Source: SKLM01 sp964514285 | GTDB taxonomy: Bacteria > Chloroflexota > Anaerolineae > B4-G1 | NCBI GenBank assembly: GCA_964514285.1 | Contig: CAZEQC010000158.1 | Location: 1 to 7,124 of the forward strand | Direction of reading: 5' to 3' | Length of the DNA: 7,124 nucleotides | In this document: one piece after another, positions 1 to 4,858 of the stretch | Numbering within the stretch: the stretch's first letter is position 1 | Layout: every line of letters starts with the position of its first letter | Notes under the pieces: generated by a model | Databases searched by the model: none | What the model saw: the letters and a program-made list of their open reading frames with translations, nothing else | What the model was told of the DNA's origin: nothing | Program-made: the position numbers and the translations under genes

Positions 1-82
1 CGTCGGGGAAGACGGCCAGCGGGTTGCCGCCGAACGGCGCGTCGGTGAAGACGTCCACCTGCAGAAAGCGGTATGTTCTCAT
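1..82 (-). CDS. PhzF-family isomerase-like protein, N-terminal fragment
   Basis: Reading leftward from the ATG at 82-80, the first 27 codons give a protein starting MRTYRFLQVDVF and continuing through DAPFGGNPLAVF before the window ends. The VDVF, F-x-GNP and LAVF pattern is the hallmark N-terminus of the PhzF family (phenazine-biosynthesis-like isomerases of the diaminopimelate-epimerase fold, cytoplasmic). The start is supported by an AGGAG ribosome site at 93-89, six bases before the ATG. Most PhzF-like proteins outside phenazine producers have no known substrate, so no role in phenazine synthesis is implied. The gene is divergent from everything else here and separated by over 600 bases, so it is probably an independent unit. 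Only about a tenth of the usual length of near 280 residues is visible; the family call rests on this motif alone. Confidence 0.82.
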   Translation of the reverse strand, partial: MRTYRFLQVDVFTDAPFGGNPLAVFPD

Positions 83-160
83 CGTTTGCTCCTTTTCAGT
101 GCAATGGGATCACCCGGTCACCGTCTCTTAGCGCTCTTTCACAGAACAGACCTCGGCCAA

Positions 161-329
161 GCCCAAGGGACTTGGGCCGCCTGCTCCCAGCCCTCGTCTC
201 GAGGGCGGTCTGGCCCAGGATAAGGCTCGATCACAGGCGTAAGTCGCCCCGAGACGGGGCTCAGAGCAACTGAGAAGCCCAGGCTAGACGTGTGCCATGG
301 CATTAGTGTAGCGGGGACGTTCGTCCCCG
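161..329. repeat. Cluster of short perfect hairpins
   Basis: Several perfect inverted repeats with 2-5 nt loops follow one another: GCCCAAG-GGA-CTTGGGC (161-177), GCCCTCG-TCT-CGAGGGC (190-206), GCCCCG-AGA-CGGGGC (246-260), CTCAG-AGCAA-CTGAG (260-274) and CGGGGACG-TT-CGTCCCCG (312-329). The first three share a GCCC-type left arm, 6-7 bp stems and 3-nt loops, although the stem sequences differ. None is followed by a T-run, so they are not ordinary intrinsic terminators. They could be relics of REP/MITE-type palindromes, a structured leader of the leftward PhzF-like gene, or a transcription-blocking boundary. The palindromes are directly visible; the role is unknown. Confidence 0.6.
259..306 (+). 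repeat. 48-bp inverted repeat, left copy
   Basis: The reverse complement of this segment matches 3791-3838 at 46 of 48 positions, without gaps. The two differences are at positions 12 and 33 of the unit, read in the orientation of the right copy. Identity stops sharply at both ends. The unit contains CTAATGCCAT at one end, TCTAGCCTGGGC in the middle and TTGCTCTGAGC at the other end. In this left copy one substitution also creates GCCATGGC. The two copies face each other and bracket 3.5 kb holding the regulator, oxidoreductase and isomerase genes. No obvious target duplication flanks the pair and there is no transposase between them, so a dispersed genomic repeat or a recombination site are both possible. 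Confidence 0.85.
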
Positions 330-347
330 TCAACACGGCGGCGTCCC

Positions 348-395
348 CCAACGAAATTCCAACGCTATCCAACGAAAGCCAAAGGCACCCCAAAC
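348..395. promoter_or_regulatory. Helically phased hexamer array
   Basis: CCAACG occurs at 348-353, 359-364 and 369-374, followed by CCAAAG at 379-384 and CCAAAC at 390-395. The start-to-start spacings are 11, 10, 10 and 11 bp, so each unit lies on the same face of the helix; on the other strand it reads as repeated (G/T)TTGG. Arrays with this spacing are typical of sites bound cooperatively by OmpR/PhoB-type response regulators or SARP-like activators, or of phased A-tract bends. No such regulator gene is in the window. A 10-bp-period pair (TCCATTAAGG then TCCATAAGG, 433-451) lies just downstream. The repeats are plainly there; a binding role is inferred. Confidence 0.45.
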
Positions 396-424
396 CTGTC
401 CCAGCGGTGGAGGACGCCAGTCTG

Positions 425-433
425 TGGTATACT
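425..433 (+). promoter_or_regulatory. Orphan extended -10 element (TGG-TATACT)
   Basis: TGG-TATACT matches the extended -10 consensus TGn-TATAAT at all but one hexamer position. There is no recognisable -35 box 17 bp upstream, which extended -10 promoters can tolerate. A transcript starting near 440 would run through the foldable segment at 515-605 with no protein gene before the repressor. It could therefore drive a small RNA or a long leader for the regulator, or be a chance match. Weak call. Confidence 0.22.
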
Positions 434-514
434 CCATTAAGGTCCATAAGGGTCACCGCTCCCCTAGGTCGATCTCGAACCAGCAAGACCTTATCGTTCT
501 CCAAACGGTAGGGT

Positions 515-605
515 GACCGGCACTTCAGATGACCTTCTGCAAGACGAGAAGCGCCCCTTCTGACTCAGAAGGAGCGATTCGGAAGCTCGGTCGCAAGTGC
601 CGGTC
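515..605 (+). other. Foldable segment closed by an 11-bp perfect stem
   Basis: GACCGGCACTT at 515-525 pairs perfectly with AAGTGCCGGTC at 595-605. Inside are three further stems: CTTCT/AGAAG (534-538 with 547-551), CCTTCTG-ACT-CAGAAGG (556-572), and GCGA/TCGC (574-577 with 591-594), the last abutting the closing helix. Together they could make a compact multibranched RNA of 91 nt on either strand. There is no T-run after it and no tRNA features (no CCA-side acceptor, anticodon loop or T-loop). Alternatives are a small non-autonomous inverted-repeat element or a leader element. Strand and function are unknown. Confidence 0.35.
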
Positions 606-651
606 GCCTCGAGCGCGAAAACGATAACGCCCGTCGAACCAGTCCAATCCC

Positions 652-680
652 TTGACATTCGGCGATAGATCTGATAAAAT
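652..680 (+). promoter_or_regulatory. Sigma-70-type promoter of the GntR regulator
   Basis: A perfect -35 box TTGACA (652-657) is followed, after exactly 17 bp, by TAAAAT (675-680), one mismatch from TATAAT. The expected start point is near 686-688, about 50 bases before the chosen ATG of the regulator and directly on the palindrome at 684-699. It is by far the best promoter in the window. Confidence 0.85.
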
Positions 681-683
681 AGA

Positions 684-699
684 AAATGTTCGTACATTT
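684..699 (+). promoter_or_regulatory. Operator 1, palindrome over the regulator's start point
   Basis: AAATGT-TCGT-ACATTT is a dyad with perfect 6-bp arms beginning four bases after the -10 box, so it covers the predicted transcription start. HutC-type GntR repressors commonly bind AT-rich dyads of this size with a GT/AC core and repress their own promoter. A second matching site occurs at 1533-1548. Binding by the adjacent regulator is inferred from position and recurrence. Confidence 0.7.
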
Positions 700-739
700 G
701 GCCGTTTGGGCGAGCGGGAACCGTATGGGAGACGCTACC

Positions 740-1504
740 ATGACCGACCACTCCGGTCTGGATATCGGGCCAGTCGACGCCGATGGCCCCCTGCCCCTCT
801 ATCGCCAGATAGAGAACGATCTCCGCCGCTTGATCGGATCCGGCAAACTACCTCCCGACGCTACCTTACCTCCAGAGAAAGAGCTCTGCCGCGCCTACGG
901 CGTCAGCCGACATACCATCCGCAGAGCCCTGGCTCGTCTGGTGGCCGACGACCTGATCTCGCGGCGAGCCGGTCGCGGAACCCGCGTCAAGACCCAGGCC
1001 GACCGCATGGAGTTCTACCTGGATCGCAGCTTCACCCGCCAGATGGCCGACATGGGGCGGGTGGCTCATTCCCGGGTGCTCAAGCTGTCGAAGGAGGTCG
1101 TCGACGAGAGCTACCGGAGCGTCTTCGACGACCACAACGGCAGCGAATGCCTCCATCTGGTTCGTCTGCGCTTCGGTGACGACGAGCCTATCGCTCTCCA
1201 ATCGTCGATCGTCCTGACGGATCTGTGCCCTGGGTTGGACGACTACGACTTCAACCAGGAGAGCCTTTACGACGTGCTGGCGCGGGAGTACCAGTTGATC
1301 ATCACTGAGATCCAGCACATCATCAGCGCGGTGATCGCCGATGAGTTCCAGGCCGAGCTGCTGCGCGTCGACTACAACGCTCCCCTTCTTCTGGTCAGGA
1401 CGATCGCCCTGCTGGACGACGATCAGTTGATTGAGTCCACCCTTACCTATTACCGCGCCGATCGCTACGAGTATCGCACCACGGACGTCTATTCGTCATG
1501 TTAG
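740..1504 (+). CDS. GntR-family (HutC/UTRA) transcriptional regulator
   Basis: This is a cytoplasmic DNA-binding regulator of 254 residues, the usual HutC-subfamily length. Residues about 18-84 form the GntR winged helix: LPLYRQIENDLRR, then the recognition region VSRHTIRRALARLV (55-68) and the wing RRAGRGTRV. Residues about 95-245 form the UTRA ligand-binding domain, ending near ESTLTYYRADRYEY. The start at 740 is chosen because GGGAG (727-731) sits eight bases upstream. An in-frame ATG at 725 has a poorer site, and the one at 686 coincides with the predicted transcription start, so it cannot be used from that promoter. The effector is probably a sugar, sugar acid or phosphorylated intermediate of the neighbouring genes, but it cannot be named. 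The gene is probably autoregulated through the dyad at 684-699 and controls the downstream genes through 1533-1548. Confidence 0.93.
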   Translation: MTDHSGLDIGPVDADGPLPLYRQIENDLRRLIGSGKLPPDATLPPEKELCRAYGVSRHTIRRALARLVADDLISRRAGRGTRVKTQADRMEFYLDRSFTRQMADMGRVAHSRVLKLSKEVVDESYRSVFDDHNGSECLHLVRLRFGDDEPIALQSSIVLTDLCPGLDDYDFNQESLYDVLAREYQLIITEIQHIISAVIADEFQAELLRVDYNAPLLLVRTIALLDDDQLIESTLTYYRADRYEYRTTDVYSSC

Positions 1505-1532
1505 ATCGCATCCATCCAACATCGTCAGGTCG

Positions 1533-1548
1533 AATGAGCGTACATTTG
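1533..1548 (+). promoter_or_regulatory. Operator 2, second copy of the GntR site
   Basis: AATGAGCGTACATTTG matches 685-700 (AATGTTCGTACATTTG) at 14 of 16 positions, including an unbroken CGTACATTTG; the dyad core AATG-N6-CATT is kept. It lies 29 bases after the regulator's stop and 110 bases before the oxidoreductase start, in the only gap where such control would make sense. I see no strong -10/-35 pair beside it, so it may act as a roadblock on read-through or overlie a weak promoter. Confidence 0.62.
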
Positions 1549-1658
1549 CATCGGGTCAGGACAGCGCTCGCCGGGGGCTCTTCGATGCTGGCTCCGTCGC
1601 AGAGACCTGAGCGTCGCCGTCTGACCCCTGCAAGGGTCCGTCCACTAAGGAGGCTGCC

Positions 1659-2804
1659 ATGAACGAGCTGAAAGCTGCTGTGGTTGGCACGGGCTTCATG
1701 GGCTCGACCCATACCGAGGCCCTCCATCGCTTGGGCATCGAGATCGCCGGGATCCTGGGATCCTCTGCAGAGAAATCGCGCCGGGCCGCGGAGGCGTTGG
1801 GCATTCCCCGGGGCTATGAGAGCTACGACGACCTGCTGGCCGATGCAGAGGCGCAGGTGGTCCACATCACCACGCCCAATCACCTCCACTTCGAACAGGC
1901 CAGGGCCGCCCTGGAGGCCGGTAAGCACGTCTTCTGCGAGAAACCCCTGGCCATCACCTCCGAGGAGACGAGGCAGTTGGTCGCGTTGGCCGAGCAGACG
2001 GGCCTGGCGGCCGGCGTGAACTACAACCTGCGCTTCTATCCGCTCAACATCGAGGCCCGGGACATCGTCCGGCGCGGCGACCTGGGCCAGGTCTACTCCA
2101 TTGTCGGCAGCTACGTGCAGGACTGGCTGCTCTACCCCACCGACTACAACTGGCGCGTGCTGCCCGAGAAGGCCGGGAAGCTGCGGGCCGTCGCCGACAT
2201 CGGCACCCACTGGCTCGACCTGGTGCAGGTCATCACCGGGCTCCAGGTGGAGGCGGTGCTGGCCGACCTGCAGACGGTCCACGGGACGCGGCAGCGTCCC
2301 CTTGGCGAGGTGGAGACGTTCGCCGGCAAGCTGAAGAAGGAGGAGGCCACCGAGTCGATCGAGATCGAGACCGAGGACGCCGGCGCCATCCTCCTCCGCT
2401 TCGAGGATGGCGTGCGCGGCTCCCTCTGGGTCTCTCAGACCACCGCGGGCCGGAAGAACTGCCTGCGCTACGAGATCGCGGGCTCCGATCGGGCCCTGGC
2501 CTGGAACAGCGAGATGCCCAACGAGCTGTGGAACGGTCACCGGGACCGGGCCAATGAGCGCCTCCATCGAGATCCCGGCCTGCTCTCGGAGGCGGCTCGG
2601 GCCTACGCCACGTACCCGGGGGGCCACAACGAGGGATACGACGATACGTTCAAGCAGAGCTTCAAGGCCTTCTACGCCTACGTCGCGGCCGGTGATGATG
2701 CGCTGCCCAAGCCCTTCGCCACGTTCGTCGACGGCCACGAGGAGGTGGTGCTCTGCGAGGCGATCCTGAAGAGCCACCAGGAGCAGCGCTGGGTGAAGCT
2801 GTAG
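1659..2804 (+). CDS. Gfo/Idh/MocA-family NAD(P)-dependent oxidoreductase
   Basis: A 381-residue cytoplasmic dehydrogenase of the glucose-fructose oxidoreductase / inositol dehydrogenase family, which oxidises or reduces a sugar or polyol hydroxyl using NAD(P). Residues 1-120 are the Rossmann domain, with VVGTGFMG (G10, G12, G15) binding the dinucleotide, TTPNHLH at 71-77 and the catalytic-lysine motif EKP (E94-K95-P96). The remainder is the alpha/beta C-terminal domain, where D180-I-G-T-H184 gives the family's active-site Asp/His pair. The start is set by AAGGAGG at 1647-1653, five bases before the ATG. A small hairpin GACCC/GGGTC (1623-1638) lies just before that site. The length is slightly above the 340-370 norm. 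The stop is followed 72 bases later by the isomerase start, so the two genes are probably co-transcribed. The substrate cannot be read from sequence. Confidence 0.93.
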   Translation: MNELKAAVVGTGFMGSTHTEALHRLGIEIAGILGSSAEKSRRAAEALGIPRGYESYDDLLADAEAQVVHITTPNHLHFEQARAALEAGKHVFCEKPLAITSEETRQLVALAEQTGLAAGVNYNLRFYPLNIEARDIVRRGDLGQVYSIVGSYVQDWLLYPTDYNWRVLPEKAGKLRAVADIGTHWLDLVQVITGLQVEAVLADLQTVHGTRQRPLGEVETFAGKLKKEEATESIEIETEDAGAILLRFEDGVRGSLWVSQTTAGRKNCLRYEIAGSDRALAWNSEMPNELWNGHRDRANERLHRDPGLLSEAARAYATYPGGHNEGYDDTFKQSFKAFYAYVAAGDDALPKPFATFVDGHEEVVLCEAILKSHQEQRWVKL

Positions 2805-2820
2805 CGGTGCCAAGAACAGA

Positions 2821-2846
2821 GCCGCCGGGTCAGAGGCCCGGCTGGC
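2821..2846 (+). other. Intergenic hairpin between oxidoreductase and isomerase genes
   Basis: GCCGGG (2824-2829) pairs with CCCGGC (2837-2842) around a 7-nt loop. The stem extends by GCC (2821-2823) with GGC (2844-2846) across a one-base bulge. There is no T-run, so it is unlikely to terminate; it could stabilise or punctuate the polycistronic message. It lies 16 bases after one stop and 15 bases before the next ribosome site. Confidence 0.4.
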
Positions 2847-2876
2847 GTGTCAGGACGAGACTAAGGAGGCTTTAGG

Positions 2877-3794
2877 ATGATAACACTGGGTTTTGTGAGC
2901 GCCATTCTGGCGGACCTCTCGTTGGAGGAGGTCGTCCGTTTCGCCGGAGGGAACGGGTTTGACGCCGTCGAGGTGATGTGCTGGCCGAAGGGGAAGGCCG
3001 AACGGCGCTACGCCGGGGTGACGCACGTCGACGTGACCGGCTTGAGCGAGGACGACGCGGCCGACGTCAACCGGCTGTTTGATGACGCCGGCGTCGCCAT
3101 CAGCGGCCTGGGCTACTACCCCAACCCGCTGACGCCCGACGAGGAGGCGTCTCGAGTCTACGTCGAGCACATCAAAGACGTGATTCGCGCTGCCGAGCTG
3201 CTGGACGTGGAGGTGGTCAACACCTTCATCGGGCGGGACTGGACGAAGTCGGTCGACGAGAACTGGCCGCGCTTCCAGCAGATATGGCGCCCGTTGATCG
3301 CCTTTGCCGAGGAGCACGGCGTCAAGGTCGGCATCGAGAACTGTCCCATGGCCTTCACCGAGGACGAGTGGCCCGGCGGCAAGAACCTGGCTCGGAACCC
3401 CGCCATATGGCGGCGCATGTTCGCCGATATCCCCAGCGAGAGTTTCGGGTTGAACTACGATCCCTCGCATATGGTCTGGCAGCAGATGGACTATCTCGAG
3501 CCGCTCCGCGAGTTCACGGGGAAGCTGTTCCACATTCACGCCAAGGACGTGCGACTCGACCCGCATCGGCTGGACGACGTGGGCATCATGGCCACGCCGC
3601 TCCAGTTCCACACGCCGAAGCTGCCGGGCCTGGGCGAGATCGACTGGGGCCGGTTCTTCTCGGTGCTGACGGACGTGGGGTACGACGGACCGGTCTGTAT
3701 CGAGGTCGAGGACCGAGCCTATGAGGGGTCCTTGGAGGCGCGCAAGGGCGCGCTGATTCAGAGCGCTCGCTACTTGCGGCAGTTTATGCCCTAA
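2877..3794 (+). CDS. Sugar phosphate isomerase/epimerase-like TIM-barrel protein (xylose-isomerase-like)
   Basis: A 305-residue cytoplasmic protein of the xylose-isomerase-like / AP-endonuclease-2 TIM-barrel superfamily, the fold of IolE, IolI, hydroxypyruvate isomerase and 3-ketose epimerases. The metal-binding set typical of the family is visible: E154 in GIENCPM, D195 and H198 in NYDPSHMVW, H221 in HIHAKD and E276 in CIEVED. These coordinate a divalent ion used in proton-transfer isomerisation or epimerisation. The start follows TAAGGAGG (2862-2869) by seven bases. The 12-base block ACTAAGGAGGCT around that site is identical to the one before the oxidoreductase (1644-1655). The stop TAA is the second to fourth base of the 48-bp repeat at 3791-3838, so the extreme C-terminus could have been altered by arrival of that repeat. 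Next to a Gfo/Idh/MocA enzyme it most likely acts on a ketose, keto-sugar or inosose; the exact reaction is unknown. Confidence 0.9.
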   Translation: MITLGFVSAILADLSLEEVVRFAGGNGFDAVEVMCWPKGKAERRYAGVTHVDVTGLSEDDAADVNRLFDDAGVAISGLGYYPNPLTPDEEASRVYVEHIKDVIRAAELLDVEVVNTFIGRDWTKSVDENWPRFQQIWRPLIAFAEEHGVKVGIENCPMAFTEDEWPGGKNLARNPAIWRRMFADIPSESFGLNYDPSHMVWQQMDYLEPLREFTGKLFHIHAKDVRLDPHRLDDVGIMATPLQFHTPKLPGLGEIDWGRFFSVLTDVGYDGPVCIEVEDRAYEGSLEARKGALIQSARYLRQFMP

Positions 3795-3838
3795 TGCCAT
3801 GTCACACGTCTAGCCTGGGCTTTTCAGTTGCTCTGAGC
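3791..3838 (-). repeat. 48-bp inverted repeat, right copy
   Basis: This is the partner of 259-306 in opposite orientation, with 46 of 48 bases matching. It begins one base before the isomerase stop codon, so that TAA lies inside the unit. It ends in the gap before the aldolase gene. The rest of that 193-base gap holds a small hairpin (3911-3925) and the aldolase ribosome site; I see no clear promoter in it. Confidence 0.85.
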
Positions 3839-3910
3839 GTTCCCAAGCAGACGTGACGACGGCAGATCGCCGGGGTCTTGGAGGCGACGTTGGACGCACC
3901 ATCGGTTCTA

Positions 3911-3925
3911 TGGAAGAAGCTTCCA
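3911..3925 (+). other. Short hairpin in the leader of the aldolase gene
   Basis: TGGAAG-AAG-CTTCCA is a perfect 6-bp stem with a 3-nt loop, 63 bases before the aldolase start. There is no T-run, so it is not an intrinsic terminator. Its tight stem with a 3-nt loop resembles the hairpins at 161-260. The function is unknown. Confidence 0.3.
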
Positions 3926-3987
3926 GCACCGACCGAGGCCTTGATGGTGGCCCCGGAGGTCTCTTGAGAAGACGAGGAGGATCTTGA

Positions 3988-4674
3988 ATGGACTATACGT
4001 ATGAGGACATCGCCAAGATGATCGATCACTCGCTCCTCAACCCTACCCTAAGCGTCGAGGAGCTGGAGGAGGGGCTGCAGATCGCGTTGGACTACGACGT
4101 CGCCAGCGCCTGTATCATGCCCTACTATCTGAAGCGCGCGGCCGAGGTGCTGGACGGCAGCACCGTCAAGGCCAGTACCACCATCGGATTCCCGCACGGG
4201 GGCCATACCACGTCCACCAAGGTGGCCGAGGCGAGGCAGGCTCTCCTCGATGGAGGGCAGGAGCTCGACATGGTGGTGAACATCAGCCGCGTCCTCAGCG
4301 GCCACTGGGACGAGGTGCGCGACGAGATCCAGGCGGTGGTCGACCTCGCTCACGATGATGATCAGAAGGTGAAGGTGATCTTCGAGAACTGCTACCTCAA
4401 CGACGAGCAGAAGATCCGCCTCTGTGAGATCTGCGGCGAGGTGGGGGCCGACTGGGTCAAGACGTCGACCGGGTACGGCTCCGGCGGCGCGACGAACCAC
4501 GACCTGACGCTGATGCGCGAGCACGCGCCGCAGCACGTCCAGGTCAAAGCTGCCGGAGGGGTTCGCTCGATGGATCGGCTGCTGGAGGTGCGCGACCTGG
4601 GCGTCACCCGCATCGGGGCCTCTCGCACGGTGAAGATCCTGGACGAGTGCAGGCGACGCCTGGGACTCGACTAG
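3988..4674 (+). CDS. deoC: DeoC-type class I aldolase (deoxyribose-phosphate aldolase family)
   Basis: A 228-residue cytoplasmic TIM-barrel aldolase. Family motifs run in order: MIDHSLL (11-17), C42 in SACIMPYY, GFPHGG (67-72), ELDMVVN with D94, VKVIFENCYL (128-137), VKTSTGYGSGGAT with the Schiff-base lysine K158, VKAAGGVR with K187, and RIGASRT near the end. The catalytic set Asp/Lys/Lys is intact, so it should form a Schiff base and run a retro-aldol cleavage giving an acetaldehyde-like or related product. In most DERA enzymes the last motif is GxSS, which holds the phosphate; here S212 is followed by R213. That may mark a different substrate, although an arginine could still bind phosphate. 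The start follows GAGGAGG (3974-3980) by seven bases. Its place between sugar enzymes and a sugar importer, with no nucleoside genes nearby, favours a sugar-catabolic paralogue over nucleoside salvage. The symbol refers to the family. Confidence 0.9.
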   Translation: MDYTYEDIAKMIDHSLLNPTLSVEELEEGLQIALDYDVASACIMPYYLKRAAEVLDGSTVKASTTIGFPHGGHTTSTKVAEARQALLDGGQELDMVVNISRVLSGHWDEVRDEIQAVVDLAHDDDQKVKVIFENCYLNDEQKIRLCEICGEVGADWVKTSTGYGSGGATNHDLTLMREHAPQHVQVKAAGGVRSMDRLLEVRDLGVTRIGASRTVKILDECRRRLGLD

Positions 4675-4714
4675 GTGATACTGGCAACAGGCGGAAATGG
4701 AGGTGATATCGGCA
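4673..4714 (+). repeat. Short direct repeat after the aldolase stop
   Basis: AGGTGATACTGGCA (4673-4686) and AGGTGATATCGGCA (4701-4714) match at 12 of 14 positions, 28 bp apart; the first copy begins inside the aldolase TAG stop. The 184-base gap to the next gene shows no stem followed by a T-run, so read-through into the binding-protein gene is likely. The pair may be a protein site or chance. Confidence 0.35.
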
Positions 4715-4808
4715 CTGACCTGCTGTTCGGCTCGCCTCGACGTGCTGGTGCCGACGTTCAGCCCAGCCAGCGGGCCGCCCGTATCGGTTAGGTAGCTCGA
4801 CGAGATTC

Positions 4809-4823
4809 GTGACGTTCAGTCAC
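4809..4823 (+). promoter_or_regulatory. Palindrome upstream of the binding-protein gene, possible operator
   Basis: GTGAC-GTTCA-GTCAC is a perfect 5-bp dyad centred 43 bases before the ATG at 4859. It recalls a CRP-type GTGA/TCAC dyad, but with a 7-base rather than 6-base centre. The phrase GACGTTCAG inside it also occurs at 4753-4761. It differs from the GntR operators at 684 and 1533, so any control here would involve another regulator. I cannot see a good -35/-10 pair around it. Confidence 0.35.
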
Positions 4824-4858
4824 ATAACTAGTCAGTCAGGTGAACGGAGGAGGAAGAT

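Larger units (their letters stand above)
83..739. other. Long divergent intergenic region, structure-rich
   Basis: No convincing protein gene lies between the divergent PhzF-like and GntR starts. Open frames here either have no ribosome site or begin with rare starts, and they run across obvious palindromes. What the region holds is: tight hairpins (161-329), the left copy of a 48-bp repeat (259-306), phased hexamers (348-395), a TCCATTAAGG / TCCATAAGG tandem pair at 433-451, an orphan extended -10 (425-433), a foldable segment (515-605), and the regulator's promoter and operator (652-699). More than 600 bases is long for a bacterial divergent spacer. The density of dyads suggests regulatory or noncoding-RNA content, or remnants of small repeats, rather than a decayed gene. 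Confidence 0.7.

Noticed and set aside
348..395. A CRISPR array
   Set aside because: The repeated units are only six bases with 4-5-base intervals, far too short for CRISPR repeats and spacers, and no cas genes are present.
139..504. A 121-codon minus-strand frame in the divergent spacer, beginning MENDKVLL
   Set aside because: It starts with TTG, has no ribosome site, crosses several perfect palindromes, the phased hexamers and the 48-bp repeat, and its translation suggests no family.
515..605. A tRNA or tRNA-like gene
   Set aside because: The closing stem is 11 bp rather than 7 and no anticodon arm, D-arm or T-loop consensus can be placed on either strand.
686..739. Start of the GntR gene at the upstream ATG at 686
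   Set aside because: The ATG falls on the predicted transcription start and inside the operator, without a ribosome site; the extra residues before MTDHSG do not belong to the conserved domain.
1443..2813. A 456-codon open frame on the minus strand opposite the oxidoreductase
   Set aside because: Same reason: the plus strand encodes an unmistakable Gfo/Idh/MocA protein with GxGxxG and EKP motifs, and the antisense product shows no recognisable domain.
3926..3987. A T-box-like leader (GATGGTGGCCCCGG) before the aldolase
   Set aside because: It differs from the T-box core GGGTGGNACCGCG at key bases, no specifier stem or terminator is visible, and an aldolase is not a usual T-box target.
4675..4858. 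Intrinsic terminator after the aldolase gene
   Set aside because: Only weak stems such as GCTGG/CCAGC (4744-4771) are present and none is followed by a T-run.
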